The position numbers were made by a program, and so were the translations under genes. The notes below the pieces were generated by a model, which was not told where the DNA came from, ran no database searches, and saw nothing but the letters and a program-made list of their open reading frames with translations. 64,000 bases of DNA from Neptuniibacter sp. CAU 1671 (GTDB taxonomy: Bacteria > Pseudomonadota > Gammaproteobacteria > Pseudomonadales > Balneatricaceae). Location of the stretch: contig NZ_JARHUE010000001.1 in NCBI RefSeq assembly GCF_029222905.1, positions 186,001 through 250,000 of the forward strand. The letters are read 5' to 3'. Positions 33,379-43,026 of this stretch are shown here, in pieces. The number at the start of each line of letters is the position of its first letter. Within the stretch, counting starts at the first letter, position 1.

Positions 33379-34854
33379 ATGTCTCAGAACTATTTTAATA
33401 CCCTGCCCCTGCGCGAGCAGCTGGCTCAGCTGGCTAAATGCCGCTTTATGTCTTCTGATGAATTCAGCGATGGTGTCAACGCGCTGAAAGGCAAAAAACT
33501 GGTTGTTATCGGTTGTGGTGCTCAGGGTCTTAACCAGGGCCTGAACCTGCGCGACAGCGGCCTGGATGTTTCTTACGCGCTGCGTGAAGCAGCGATTGCT
33601 GAAAAACGTCAGTCCTGGAAAAACGCCACTGAGAACGGTTTCACCGTTGGCACCTATGAAGAGCTGATTCCTCAGGCAGATGTTGTTCTGAACCTGACCC
33701 CAGACAAGCAGCACACCTCTGTTGTAAATGCTGTTATGCCGCTGATGAAACAAGGCGCTTGCCTGTCTTACTCTCACGGTTTCAACATCGTTGAAGAAGG
33801 TATGCAGATCCGTCCTGACCTGACCGTTATCATGGTTGCACCTAAGTGCCCAGGTTCTGAAGTACGTGCTGAATACGTGCGTGGTTTCGGTGTACCGACT
33901 CTGATCGCTGTTCATGAAGAAAACGATCCACAAGGCGAAGGTCTGGCACTGGCTAAAGCTTACGCGGTAGGTACCGGCGGCCACAAAGCCGGCGTTCTGC
34001 AGTCTTCCTTCATTGCTGAAGTGAAGTCTGACCTGATGGGTGAGCAGACCATCCTGTGCGGTATGCTGCAAACTGGTTCTCTGCTTTGCTTCGACAAAAT
34101 GGTTGAAGAAGGTATCGACGCTGGCTGGGCTGCCAAATTCATTCAGTACGGCTGGGAAGTAATCACCGAAGCCCTGAAATACGGCGGCGTAACCAACATG
34201 ATGGATCGCCTGTCCAACCCTGCCAAACTGAAAGCTTATGACCTGGCTGAAGAGCTGAAGCAGATCATGCGTCCGCTGTACAACAAGCACCAGGATGACA
34301 TCATCGATGGCACCTTCTCCCGTACCATGATGGAAGACTGGGCCAATGATGACAAAAACCTGCTGGGCTGGCGTGCAGAAACTGCTGAGACTGCCTTCGA
34401 GAAAACCCCTGCCGGTGATTTCGAAATCAAAGAGCAGGAGTTCTTTGATAAAGGTATTCTGATGGTGGCTATGGTTAAAGCAGGCGTTGAGCTGGCATTT
34501 GAAACCATGACTGCGGCTGGCATCATCGCTGAATCTGCATACTACGAGTCACTGCACGAAACGCCGCTGATCGCCAACACCATCGCCCGTAAGAAACTGT
34601 ACGAAATGAACGCCACTATCTCTGACACTGCAGAGTACGGTTGCTACCTATACAACCATGCCTGTCTGCCACTGCTGGGCGACTTCATGAAAGGCATCAA
34701 GACAGATGTTATCGGTAAAGGTCTGGACCTGGCTGACAACGGTGTTGATAACGCGCGCCTGATCGAAATCAACGATGCACTGCGTGCACACCCGGTTGAG
34801 ATCGTCGGTAAAGAGCTGCGTAAACACATGGCTGACATGAAGAAGATCGTATAA
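33379..34854 (+). CDS. ilvC: Ketol-acid reductoisomerase, class II
   Basis: 491 aa from ATG 33379, the length of E. coli IlvC (GTG 33367 is also in frame). NADPH-binding [20 protein letters not shown], then ALREAAI with the phosphate-binding Arg, and two copies of the knotted C-terminal domain, which distinguish class II from the short class I enzymes. It converts acetolactate and acetohydroxybutyrate to the dihydroxy acids of valine and isoleucine synthesis. Mg-binding acidic residues are expected in [11 protein letters not shown], which is intact. Single gene, probably IlvY-activated, with its own terminator. Confidence 0.97.
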   Translation: MSQNYFNTLPLREQLAQLAKCRFMSSDEFSDGVNALKGKKLVVIGCGAQGLNQGLNLRDSGLDVSYALREAAIAEKRQSWKNATENGFTVGTYEELIPQADVVLNLTPDKQHTSVVNAVMPLMKQGACLSYSHGFNIVEEGMQIRPDLTVIMVAPKCPGSEVRAEYVRGFGVPTLIAVHEENDPQGEGLALAKAYAVGTGGHKAGVLQSSFIAEVKSDLMGEQTILCGMLQTGSLLCFDKMVEEGIDAGWAAKFIQYGWEVITEALKYGGVTNMMDRLSNPAKLKAYDLAEELKQIMRPLYNKHQDDIIDGTFSRTMMEDWANDDKNLLGWRAETAETAFEKTPAGDFEIKEQEFFDKGILMVAMVKAGVELAFETMTAAGIIAESAYYESLHETPLIANTIARKKLYEMNATISDTAEYGCYLYNHACLPLLGDFMKGIKTDVIGKGLDLADNGVDNARLIEINDALRAHPVEIVGKELRKHMADMKKIV

Positions 34855-34880
34855 GTATCTGAAATATAGATGCCAAATTA

Positions 34881-34911
34881 AAAGCCAGGGCATCTGCTCT
34901 GGCTTTTTTTT
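34881..34911 (+). terminator. Intrinsic terminator after ilvC
   Basis: AAAGCCAG and CTGGCTTT arms with a 10-nt loop, followed by T8. Confidence 0.9.
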
Positions 34912-34927
34912 GCCCAAATGACACCTG

Positions 34928-36379
34928 ATGACAAGAACAACAGCCATGCACAGCATTCACATCGAAAACTGCACTGCCAAATTTGGTGATGCTTTTTATC
35001 TGGAAAATATCAACTGGACCCTCGAGCCAAATCAGCACTGGCTGATTACAGGTTGCAACGGTTCAGGTAAATCGGCCCTCGCCACCCTGCTTGCCGGTGC
35101 TGGCAAACTGAGTGATGGCGCTGTTTCGGGCCTGCCTGCGCATGTTGAACTGGTGTCGTTTGAGGTTCAGCGTGAGCTGATTGCCCGGGAGCTGAAAAAG
35201 GACGATGCAGACATTCTTGATGTAATTGCCGTCGGTACTCCTGTGCGTGAGATTCTGCTGGAAGATTCTGAGCATTACCCGAACTTTGACCAGGCTTTGC
35301 TGGATCGGCTGATCAGCCAGTTCAGGCTTGAACATCTGCTGGAACGGAGTTTCCGCAAACTGTCCACCGGTGAAACCCGCAAAATGCTACTGCTGCGGGC
35401 TCTGGCGCGTAAACCGGCGTTGCTGGTGCTGGATGAACCCTTTGACGGGTTGGACGTAGACGCTGCCGCCTTGTTGCAGACTCTCTTATCTGAACAGATC
35501 CAACACAGTGCCATTGTGCTGGTATTGAATCGCTTTGATGAGATGCCCGATTTCATCACCCATATCGCCTATGTCGATAAAGGCCAGTTGCATCATTGTG
35601 TGGATAAAAACGACGAGCAGGCCTATGCCGAGCTATATCAGTTATTGCATATCAAAACCTCGGAGCTTGAAATTCCACCCGCCACCGGAGACCGGCCACC
35701 GGCTCTGAATCCTGATGAGCCACTGGTACGCCTGACCAATGCCCGTATTGCCTACGGTGATGAGGTGGTCTTTGAAGGACTGAACTGGAGTATCGAACCG
35801 GGCCAGCACTGGCAACTGAGTGGTCCCAATGGCAGTGGCAAGACCTGTCTGCTCAATCTGATCACCGGCGATCATCCCCAGTGTTATACCAACAATATTT
35901 TTGTGTTTGGCATGCAGCGCGGTAGTGGTGAAAGCATCTGGCAGATCAAGCAGTATATCGGGTATGTCTCCACTGCTCTGCAGTGGGAGTATCGGACCAG
36001 TACCAGCGTACGTAATGTGATCATTTCCGGCTGTCTGGACAGCATCGGCCTGTATCAGAAACCGACCGATGAACAGATCCGACTGGCGGACCAATGGCTT
36101 GAATTACTGGGCATGGCTGACCGTCCCCACCAGCCCTTCAACCAACTGTCGTTTGGTGATCAGCGCCTGTTACTGATCGCCCGCGCCATGGTCAAACACC
36201 CGACTCTGCTGATACTGGATGAACCCTGTCTGGGACTGGATGATATCAACCGTCAGTTGGTACTGGCGCTGATCGAGAAAATCTGTGCCGGCAGCGAAAC
36301 CACCGTTCTCTACGTCAATCACCACGCCGAAGACCGGATTAATGGCATCCGGCATTATCAGAAGTTAGGAGCGGCCTGA
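34928..36379 (+). CDS. modF: ModF-type tandem ABC ATPase
   Basis: 483 aa with two complete ABC ATPase halves: Walker A GCNGSGKSA (about 45) and GPNGSGKT (about 302), signature LSTGET and LSFGDQ, Walker B LLVLDEPFDGLD and LLILDEPCLGLD. No membrane domain. This matches E. coli ModF (PhrA), an ABC protein of unclear role usually near molybdate genes; no mod genes are in the window. ATG 34928 or 34946 may be the start; neither has a strong ribosome site. The 3' end overlaps the convergent CHAD gene by 15 bp. Confidence 0.85.
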   Translation: MTRTTAMHSIHIENCTAKFGDAFYLENINWTLEPNQHWLITGCNGSGKSALATLLAGAGKLSDGAVSGLPAHVELVSFEVQRELIARELKKDDADILDVIAVGTPVREILLEDSEHYPNFDQALLDRLISQFRLEHLLERSFRKLSTGETRKMLLLRALARKPALLVLDEPFDGLDVDAAALLQTLLSEQIQHSAIVLVLNRFDEMPDFITHIAYVDKGQLHHCVDKNDEQAYAELYQLLHIKTSELEIPPATGDRPPALNPDEPLVRLTNARIAYGDEVVFEGLNWSIEPGQHWQLSGPNGSGKTCLLNLITGDHPQCYTNNIFVFGMQRGSGESIWQIKQYIGYVSTALQWEYRTSTSVRNVIISGCLDSIGLYQKPTDEQIRLADQWLELLGMADRPHQPFNQLSFGDQRLLLIARAMVKHPTLLILDEPCLGLDDINRQLVLALIEKICAGSETTVLYVNHHAEDRINGIRHYQKLGAA

Positions 36380-37222
36380 AGCAGCAGACTGTTGCCAGGT
36401 GGAAGGTATCTGCAGCGACAGTTCACTGAAGTTCAGACCAAACAGAGGACGAAATTCCGCAGCAAATGCACGTCGATAACTGCGTTTGCTGGCAGCCAGT
36501 CGCTGAAGCAGCAGGGTCACATCATCCTGCTTACTGAAACTGCTGCTGTAATTCAGGATACTGGCCTGCAATAGATACAGATCGTGGAAACGCCCAAGAT
36601 CACTGCCAAGATCGGCCAGTTTTTCACGGTACTCCTGACTCAGACTGCCTTTCTGGCGCAGTAGCAGCTCCTGCTGGTAGAGCCAGAATTTACTCCACTT
36701 GCGCCATTTATGATAAGGCTTATCCCGGTCGCTCTGCAGCGCCCGGTCACCAAACCGACCGGCCTTTTCATAGGTGTATTCAAGACCGGTGACAATGAAC
36801 TGTCCATCAGGTTGCTGTAGCAGGCGCTGCCATAAGCGCAAGGCCTCAGACAACCACTGAGCGGCAAGTTTAAGATCCGGCGGTGGCAGTGTTTCCCGCT
36901 CTGCCTGCAGTCGGGTCTTAAAGTTTTCAGTCAGTGGTTTCAGATCAGGATAGTGCTTTAAAAACCGCTTCAGGGTTTTCAACTGCACATGGGTATCACG
37001 CCGCGCGGCAAAAGCCCGGGCAGTTTTACGTAACGGTTCATCCACCCGTCGCAGATCCGCTTTCCGGCAGACTGGCTGATAGAGCCGTAACGCTGCACGC
37101 AGGCGTTTACACAACACCCGCAGATCATGCACACCCTCATCTGTTAACTCATCCAGAGTGGTTAACTGATGGATCAGTCGCTGAAGCAACGGACTGACTT
37201 TTGTGAGCACCGGATCTGTCAT
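36365..37222 (-). CDS. CHAD domain protein
   Basis: 285 aa, all helical and rich in Arg/Lys/His. VHDLRVLCKRLRAALRLY is the first half of the CHAD signature (conserved histidine helix), and WRKWSKFWLYQQELL with a second HDL.LL segment (FHDLYLLQASIL) forms the other half. CHAD domains bind polyphosphate through basic grooves. The next gene in the operon direction is a SixA-type histidine phosphatase, 13 bp upstream of it; linked expression is likely. A role with polyphosphate granules is inferred from the family. Confidence 0.88.
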   Translation of the reverse strand: MTDPVLTKVSPLLQRLIHQLTTLDELTDEGVHDLRVLCKRLRAALRLYQPVCRKADLRRVDEPLRKTARAFAARRDTHVQLKTLKRFLKHYPDLKPLTENFKTRLQAERETLPPPDLKLAAQWLSEALRLWQRLLQQPDGQFIVTGLEYTYEKAGRFGDRALQSDRDKPYHKWRKWSKFWLYQQELLLRQKGSLSQEYREKLADLGSDLGRFHDLYLLQASILNYSSSFSKQDDVTLLLQRLAASKRSYRRAFAAEFRPLFGLNFSELSLQIPSTWQQSAASGRS

Positions 37223-37235
37223 GGTTTAAAAATAT

Positions 37236-37736
37236 TCAGTGAGTTCCTGGCTGTTTGGGAGAGTCGCTGTAATTCATGGTCGCCGAAGCTTCGCCCGCCT
37301 CAGACCAAACATCGGTCTCCAGCGTCAGTGCCACTATACCTGTCGTCGGGATATTGTCTACCGAGCCAACCCCCAGCAGGGCAACTAAACCATTCAGCCC
37401 CGGATTATGGCCCACAATACAAAGATGGGTGACATAGTCTGGGGTGCTCCGGACCAACTCCAGCAGATCTTCAGCGGATGCCTCGTACACCTTGTCGTTT
37501 AACTGCAATTTTGCAATCGGAATATCGAGGTGCAGCGCAAAGATACGTGCGGTGGTCAGTGCACGGGTGGCATAGCTGGTGATGATCAGTGTTGGAATCT
37601 CGCCACTGGCAGCAAAACGCTCTGCCATCAGGGGTGCATCACACCAACCGCGCCGGTTTAATGGCCGCTCAAAGTCACGCAGCCCTTCATGTTTCCAGCT
37701 GGATTTAGCATGGCGAATCAATGTCAGTCGTTTCAT
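37236..37736 (-). CDS. sixA: SixA-like phosphohistidine phosphatase
   Basis: 166 aa histidine phosphatase of the RHG/RHA branch: LIRHAKS with the catalytic His near residue 8, then DFERPLNRRG, and the second His in CIVGHNPGLNGLV. SixA removes phosphate from histidine phosphotransfer proteins such as ArcB or PTS-Ntr NPr. Starts 13 bp upstream of the CHAD gene. Confidence 0.88.
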   Translation of the reverse strand: MKRLTLIRHAKSSWKHEGLRDFERPLNRRGWCDAPLMAERFAASGEIPTLIITSYATRALTTARIFALHLDIPIAKLQLNDKVYEASAEDLLELVRSTPDYVTHLCIVGHNPGLNGLVALLGVGSVDNIPTTGIVALTLETDVWSEAGEASATMNYSDSPKQPGTH

Positions 37737-37807
37737 GTGCGTTCACCCTATAACCTGTTTTGGCAGCAGTGTTTCACAATTGAATGACTGTATGATGAAG
37801 CCGAGAA

Positions 37808-37996
37808 TCAGGATAAGAACCGACAACCACCCTTGGGCTGCGTGCCTTCTACATAACGCACTTTAGCGCGGGCTTTGCCACGCTGGTTGCTGACCTGAAA
37901 ACGTCGACCATCATGCACATCGGACGTTTCAGCCGGGGGCATTTCTGGTGACTCCTTCTGCTCTTCAGGCTCAGGGATTTTAGGTTTCTGACTCAT
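37808..37996 (-). CDS. Small conserved-looking hypothetical protein
   Basis: 62 aa from ATG 37996 (GAGAAAG upstream; frame open further). An acidic, Pro-rich N-terminus (IPEPEEQKESPEMPPAE) is followed by a basic part (DGRRFQVSNQRGKARAKVRY) and a Cys near the end. Unstructured in appearance, no membrane segment. Not recognised. It lies upstream of sixA on the same strand, about 70 bp away, and could be part of that unit. Confidence 0.55.
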   Translation of the reverse strand: MSQKPKIPEPEEQKESPEMPPAETSDVHDGRRFQVSNQRGKARAKVRYVEGTQPKGGCRFLS

Positions 37997-38232
37997 GCGA
38001 CTTTCTCGATCTGACTCTTTTAGCAGTATAAACCCGATATTGTGAGCACAGGGCCATCTGCTGAATAATTTAAGCAATGTTTTATCTCAATACAGAGGCT
38101 GGGCAATGAAGTGGGTGATTTATTTACCGGTGCCTAAACACGGATCATATGCAAAGCATGAAAGGCAGACCCTGCGATCTGCCTGTTGCTTGTCATTATC
38201 TTGAATGAAACCGCAAGGAGCAGGGGCGACGG

Positions 38233-39573
38233 CTACTGCCAGCACAATGCAAAGTGTTCGGGGAAATGAGTCCCTTTGTAATCCATGACTGACAGGGGTT
38301 TCAGATTATCCAGCAGCAGAACATGGCGCACCATTTCCGGAATCATCTCCATACCCACATACTTGCCCAGACACTCATGCGGGCCATAACCAAAGTTAAA
38401 ATGGTGGTAACCATTTCGACCCGGTATAAATTTCTCGGGATGATCATAGGCATAGGTATCAAACATCGCTGACTGGGTCAGTAACAACACGTTAGTTCCC
38501 TGTGGAATCAGGGTTTCATGTGCAGTGCCTTTGGCCAGGGCATAATCACAGGACAACTTGCGGAAGCTAAAGGGAGAGATAGGTACAAAGCGCAGTGCTT
38601 CCCAGACATAAGCATCAAATTCTCGCGGGTCTTCAAGTGTTGCAGCTAGTTTAGCCTTCGCCAGCAGGTCAGGCCGGTCGAGAAAAAACGCCACCACCTG
38701 AGTGACCGCCTGAGACGTGGTTTCCACCGCGCCGATCAACAGCCCACCAGCATTGACCCCGACCCGCACCAGGCCAAAATCAACCTCCTTCGCCATGCTG
38801 CTGCGTAACATCCGGGTAACGATGTCATCTTTAAGCCGCTCAGAGGGTTTACCCAGCAGGTGTCGTACCAGAGATTTCAGCCCATACCAGCCAATCAGCA
38901 ACAGGTTTTTGGCCTGTTCCGCTTTAACCCATGCGAGTTTTCGCGCCATCAGTTTGGCTATGTATGCCACCAGCTCTTTCGACACTTTGTCATGCTCAGC
39001 TATGATTCGCTGGAATTCCTCTTCCGGCAGCAAATCAAACGGCTGGTTGTAAAATGCATCGGCCTGATTCCAGTAGGACCAGCGAATAAGATCCTGCGGG
39101 TCAACGCCGTCCAGCCCAAAATATTCCTGCACCAACACGGTAGGCACTATCCGACTGTACTGATTGACCAGCTCAATATGCCCACCGGCAGTCGCCAGTA
39201 CCTCGGCACAGGTATCAGACACCAGCTGACGCACCCGGGGCAGATCATCACGGTTCAGAAATCCTTTCATCAGGTTTTTTTCACGGGTGTGCAGAGCGTC
39301 ATCATCGTGAGCCATCAGATAACCCACATCCGTTTCGGTGACACCCATCTTGGGCTTGTACAGATCAACCGTGAAAATCCCCGGCATCGACAGCGCATCA
39401 CGAATATCACTGAACAACGCCACCAGCGTACATTCAGGTGTGACCAGAATTGGACGCTGCGCCCGCAGCTGGGCAAAAAATGGCAGCGGTTCACTCGCCA
39501 TCCACTGTTTCACCAGAGGATATTTTTCCGCCTCCGGAGCGGCATCAAATTCCGCCAGATAATCCTTCTGCAT
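38233..39573 (-). CDS. Cytochrome P450
   Basis: 446 aa soluble bacterial P450. Heme loop FNFGYGPHECLGKYVGME (Cys about 401), ExxR as EALR in YVWEALRFVP, and an I-helix stretch GGLLIGAVETTSQ with the acid-Thr pair. The C-terminal part of the I helix and K helix are normal, so it should be active. It starts 12 bp after the stop of a di-heme cytochrome c gene, so the two are an operon. No ferredoxin or ferredoxin reductase is adjacent. Substrate unknown; fatty-acid or hydroperoxide chemistry is possible given the partner. Confidence 0.92.
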   Translation of the reverse strand: MQKDYLAEFDAAPEAEKYPLVKQWMASEPLPFFAQLRAQRPILVTPECTLVALFSDIRDALSMPGIFTVDLYKPKMGVTETDVGYLMAHDDDALHTREKNLMKGFLNRDDLPRVRQLVSDTCAEVLATAGGHIELVNQYSRIVPTVLVQEYFGLDGVDPQDLIRWSYWNQADAFYNQPFDLLPEEEFQRIIAEHDKVSKELVAYIAKLMARKLAWVKAEQAKNLLLIGWYGLKSLVRHLLGKPSERLKDDIVTRMLRSSMAKEVDFGLVRVGVNAGGLLIGAVETTSQAVTQVVAFFLDRPDLLAKAKLAATLEDPREFDAYVWEALRFVPISPFSFRKLSCDYALAKGTAHETLIPQGTNVLLLTQSAMFDTYAYDHPEKFIPGRNGYHHFNFGYGPHECLGKYVGMEMIPEMVRHVLLLDNLKPLSVMDYKGTHFPEHFALCWQ

Positions 39574-39585
39574 CGCTCTACTCCT

Positions 39586-41748
39586 TTAAAGCGTTTTCAG
39601 GTATTCAATTAACTGCCAGCGCTGCTGTTCATCCAGCGCGGGCAATACCGTTTTACCATCAAGCTGGGGCGTGCGCCCTGCTCCATATTCATGCCCGCTG
39701 TTCAGATCGCCCACCCGGGTTGTGATGAAACGTTTGGCATCGGTTGCCTGACTCAGATTACCCACTTTCACCGGGTCAAACTCACGCTGACCGACATAAA
39801 ACACATCGGGTCGGTACTGACCGATTTCTGGATCAGGAATACAGTTTGCAGCGTCAGGGCTGCAAACCCGTTTTTTAGGCAGCAAGAGGTCATACAGGGT
39901 GGGGACTGAACCATTGTGCAGGTAAGGTGCCGTAGCCCAGATACCGTTTAACGGACGTGCTTTATAGGACAACAGCGAATTGTAGGGCTGTGCGGTGGTA
40001 TCAGGGGTGTAGTTACCGTTTTTAATGGTGGCCTGAATTTCATTCTGGAAAAACGACATGCCCAGGGTATAGAGCCAGTCCAGCCAGCGCCTAACCAGCC
40101 ATTTATCTGCATCGGGCGTTGCCACCACACCACGGGTGGCAGAGGTCAGTATCTGTACCACCGGTGCCTCTTCGGCGATGTACAACTTGCCTACATCTGT
40201 CTCCTGCACCGTCTGATTAAAGTTGCCCGACTTACCGGTGTAATGAACACTGTTTTGCGCCATGGCCGGATCTGTGCCGATTTTATCCAGCGCCATCATT
40301 TTACCGATCACCACCCGGTCCCAGTTTCGCGGCTGTATAACTTCATGGCAGGACTCACAGTACCGGGCATAGATCAGCCTGCCCTGTTGCGCTTTTTCCA
40401 GATCAATCGAACCAAAAATTGACTCTGGCCAGGCCGGCGAAGTCAGGCTTTTCAGGTGTGCTTCCAATCGTTCAAGATTGACCAGATCGATCGACGATTT
40501 AAAGTTGATCTGTTCGTGTTTGCGGCTTTGGCCGGTGATCCAGGCGGACAGGCTCGAAAAATTGAAACCCGGCTTTTGCGCACTCCAGTCCAGATTGCCA
40601 AAAACGCCAATGACCTCACCCGTATTACGACCCAATGGACCTACGCCAGCATTGTTTGCCAACCCATTCCACTGCACATAATCAGACTGCACGATATCCC
40701 ACAGGAAGGGATAACTGACCGGGGCATCCGGTTCATTAAACAGGGCATCACGAATGCGTAACATGTCGCGCCTCCCCAGCCCCGGCAAACCGTTATCGTT
40801 AGATTGCAGACGGGCAACGACTTCAGCAAACTCTTCCTCCGAGAGAATGCTGGCATTCACCCCCTGCAATACAGCCTGGATCTGGGTGGCGCTTAGCAGA
40901 GGCGCTCCCTGAGGCCCCATCACCATGGCCAGTGTTTCGGCCAATTGCGCATGGTTGAGTATATGTTGCAGCACCCGGTTATAGATTCGGCCAAAAGCAT
41001 CCAGCCGGGCATAACCATAATCTACATGACTGTGATTGATGGTATTGTAGAGTCCAATCCGCTGTCTCCAGACCGTCAGTGAATCGATAATTTCAGCCTC
41101 GGTCTGAAAATCATTATCCAGTGCAATGACACGCTCGACGAACCGCTGCCGTTTATCAGCTTCCGACAGCGTAGCCTCCATGGCCTGCGCTAGCGCGGTC
41201 AGAAAACCCACCATGTCTGCCATGGCTGGACCACCATCAATCCGGATGGCCGTGCCACGATAATTCACCTGCCCGGTATGACACGCTGCACAGGTGAAAC
41301 CCATATAGTCGCGCCCTTCATAGGTATCCTTAGCAAAACCAACCGGCATACCGTCCGGATTAAAAAACGTGGGTTTCTGCGGTAGATAACGGAAATAGTC
41401 GATATTCGCATCTGAGCGGAATAACTCTTCAGACTCTGCCTGTTCCAGTACAAGGAAAAAATCATAGGGCAGCAGGTTGGAACCCTGAGTGGTGGTGTAA
41501 AACCACAGGCTGTCAGATGCAGACCAGCCCTGATTAAGATAGATGGGTGTGGCATACGACTCACCAAATGCCCCGTTCTCAATACCAATGGCACCCCGAT
41601 CAGGATCATCATCCCAATTCTGGTAGGCCTTACCAATGGCCAGCGCGATAAACATTGAAAGCACCACCAGGGCGAGCAACAACAGCATCCATTTACGGTG
41701 ACGCCAGATATAAAATCCAGGTGCAAGCAGGGAGGAAACCCGAGGCAT
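39586..41748 (-). CDS. RoxA-like membrane-anchored di-heme cytochrome c (CCP/MauG superfamily)
   Basis: 720 aa. A signal anchor (about 17-38, KWMLLLLALVVLSMFIALAI) places the rest in the periplasm. Two heme c sites: CAACH (about 151-155) and CESCH (about 461-465). The first is preceded by SLWFYTTTQGSNLLPYDFFL and followed by GTAIRIDGGPAMADM, which recall the RoxA/RoxB rubber oxygenases and related di-heme oxygenases. A late ATAPYLHNGSVPTLYDLL box is shared with di-heme peroxidases (axial ligand region). It likely activates O2 or peroxide on a hydrophobic substrate in the periplasm. Operon with a cytochrome P450. Exact reaction unknown. Confidence 0.82.
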   Translation of the reverse strand: MPRVSSLLAPGFYIWRHRKWMLLLLALVVLSMFIALAIGKAYQNWDDDPDRGAIGIENGAFGESYATPIYLNQGWSASDSLWFYTTTQGSNLLPYDFFLVLEQAESEELFRSDANIDYFRYLPQKPTFFNPDGMPVGFAKDTYEGRDYMGFTCAACHTGQVNYRGTAIRIDGGPAMADMVGFLTALAQAMEATLSEADKRQRFVERVIALDNDFQTEAEIIDSLTVWRQRIGLYNTINHSHVDYGYARLDAFGRIYNRVLQHILNHAQLAETLAMVMGPQGAPLLSATQIQAVLQGVNASILSEEEFAEVVARLQSNDNGLPGLGRRDMLRIRDALFNEPDAPVSYPFLWDIVQSDYVQWNGLANNAGVGPLGRNTGEVIGVFGNLDWSAQKPGFNFSSLSAWITGQSRKHEQINFKSSIDLVNLERLEAHLKSLTSPAWPESIFGSIDLEKAQQGRLIYARYCESCHEVIQPRNWDRVVIGKMMALDKIGTDPAMAQNSVHYTGKSGNFNQTVQETDVGKLYIAEEAPVVQILTSATRGVVATPDADKWLVRRWLDWLYTLGMSFFQNEIQATIKNGNYTPDTTAQPYNSLLSYKARPLNGIWATAPYLHNGSVPTLYDLLLPKKRVCSPDAANCIPDPEIGQYRPDVFYVGQREFDPVKVGNLSQATDAKRFITTRVGDLNSGHEYGAGRTPQLDGKTVLPALDEQQRWQLIEYLKTL

Positions 41749-41873
41749 AGCGAAGTCCTTTTCATCGTAGAGGTGAGCAAACGCGACAACATCCTGATGT
41801 CGCTGATTTCAGGCCATGCAGTATAGAAGAAAAATCAGGAGATCGCGGCCTGACAACACGCCCCCTGCTGCAC

Positions 41874-42290
41874 TTATGCGGTCTTGGCGGTATCACCAAT
41901 CGAATTAAGTAACAGTTTCAGTACCTGGCGCCGACTGATCACACCCACCACTTTGCCAGTGCTATCCACAACGGGGTAACTTTTAGGCTTGGCGGCCAGC
42001 ATCTGCTGCCCCAGCGTCAGCAGATCATCATTAAGATTCACACTCAGCACATCCGTGTTCATCACTTCTGCCACCGTGGCGACACGCTGGTTGTGATACA
42101 CCACCTGAATGGTCACTTTAAGGCACTCCTGCTCTGACACCCAGCCGACCAGTTTGCCCTCAGCATCGGTCACCGGCGCACCCAGCATGGTGTGTTTGAT
42201 CAGTTCCTTAGATGCCGCAGCCACCGGCATATCCGGAGTGATACGGGCAAAATTCCGCTGCAAACAATCTGCGACTTTGGCTAGTTTCAT
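41874..42290 (-). CDS. Two-CBS-domain protein
   Basis: 138 aa made of two CBS domains: the first with GAPVTDAEGKLVGWVSEQECL, the second with YPVVDSTGKVVGVISRRQVLKLLL. CBS pairs bind adenine nucleotides or nucleotide signals and regulate partners. No fused effector domain. About 125 bp separates it from the cytochrome c gene; it may be independent. Target unknown. Confidence 0.88.
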   Translation of the reverse strand: MKLAKVADCLQRNFARITPDMPVAAASKELIKHTMLGAPVTDAEGKLVGWVSEQECLKVTIQVVYHNQRVATVAEVMNTDVLSVNLNDDLLTLGQQMLAAKPKSYPVVDSTGKVVGVISRRQVLKLLLNSIGDTAKTA

Positions 42291-42516
42291 CGATATCTAC
42301 TCCTTAAAGCGCCATAAAAAGGCGCACTCAGCGACACCCGCTCGCAAATGATGCATAAAACGACTGAAAACACCTGAAATCAGGCTGGAAATCAAAACGT
42401 GAAAATTCATGCAGAAAACGAACCAGAAAAGACAGAATCTGTGTTGAAAAACAGCATTGTGTTCGCGGAATTCGCCTACATAAAGGAGTTATCTGTCACC
42501 CGATTGTTGAGTCAAT

Positions 42517-42945
42517 ATGAACATAGTCTGTCCGACCTGTGGCGCGACCAACCGTATCCCGGAAACCCGCTCTCATACTGAGGGGAAATGCGGCAAGTGC
42601 AAACAACCACTCCACACCTTCACCCCGGCTGAGTTAACCGATGACTCAGCTGCGCATTACATTGAACGCAATGATCTGCCAGTATTGGTCGATTTCTGGG
42701 CCAGCTGGTGTGGTCCCTGTCAGATGATGAAACCGGTTTTTGAACGAACCGCAGCCCAATCAGAAACCCTGTTGTTTGCGAAACTGAATACCGAAACCGC
42801 GCCCCGTTTCAGCCAGCAGATGCATATCCGCAGCATCCCCACGCTGGTGCTGTTTCATCGGGGCCGGGAAGTAGCACGAATCAGCGGTGCATTGCAGGAA
42901 CCACAACTTAAACAGTGGATATTGCAGCAGATGCAGCAGCTATAA
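42517..42945 (+). CDS. trxC: Thioredoxin 2
   Basis: 142 aa. The N-terminal zinc ribbon has CPTCG (5-8) and CGKCK (25-28); the thioredoxin domain has FWASWCGPC (active Cys about 65 and 68) and the cis-Pro loop RSIPTLVLF. This is the TrxC layout. Reduces cytoplasmic disulfides, and is typically induced by oxidative stress. Monocistronic; the 226 bp upstream contain nothing else recognised. Confidence 0.95.
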   Translation: MNIVCPTCGATNRIPETRSHTEGKCGKCKQPLHTFTPAELTDDSAAHYIERNDLPVLVDFWASWCGPCQMMKPVFERTAAQSETLLFAKLNTETAPRFSQQMHIRSIPTLVLFHRGREVARISGALQEPQLKQWILQQMQQL

Positions 42946-43026
42946 GGCTGAGATTCGTCTGCCCTCCTTGCTGTTCGCAGCTCAACTTCTACAGTTATGC
43001 TTGAGTGAACAACAAGGAGAGAACCA

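Noticed and set aside
33280-34290. 336-codon open frame antisense to ilvC
   Set aside because: Shadow of ilvC codon bias; low-complexity, His/Phe-rich translation without motifs.
34928-36379. ABC transporter ATPase for uptake or export
   Set aside because: Two ATPase halves with no membrane partner; sequence fits soluble ModF better.
38860-39612. 250-codon open frame antisense to the P450
   Set aside because: Mirror of the P450 coding frame; no ribosome site or domain.
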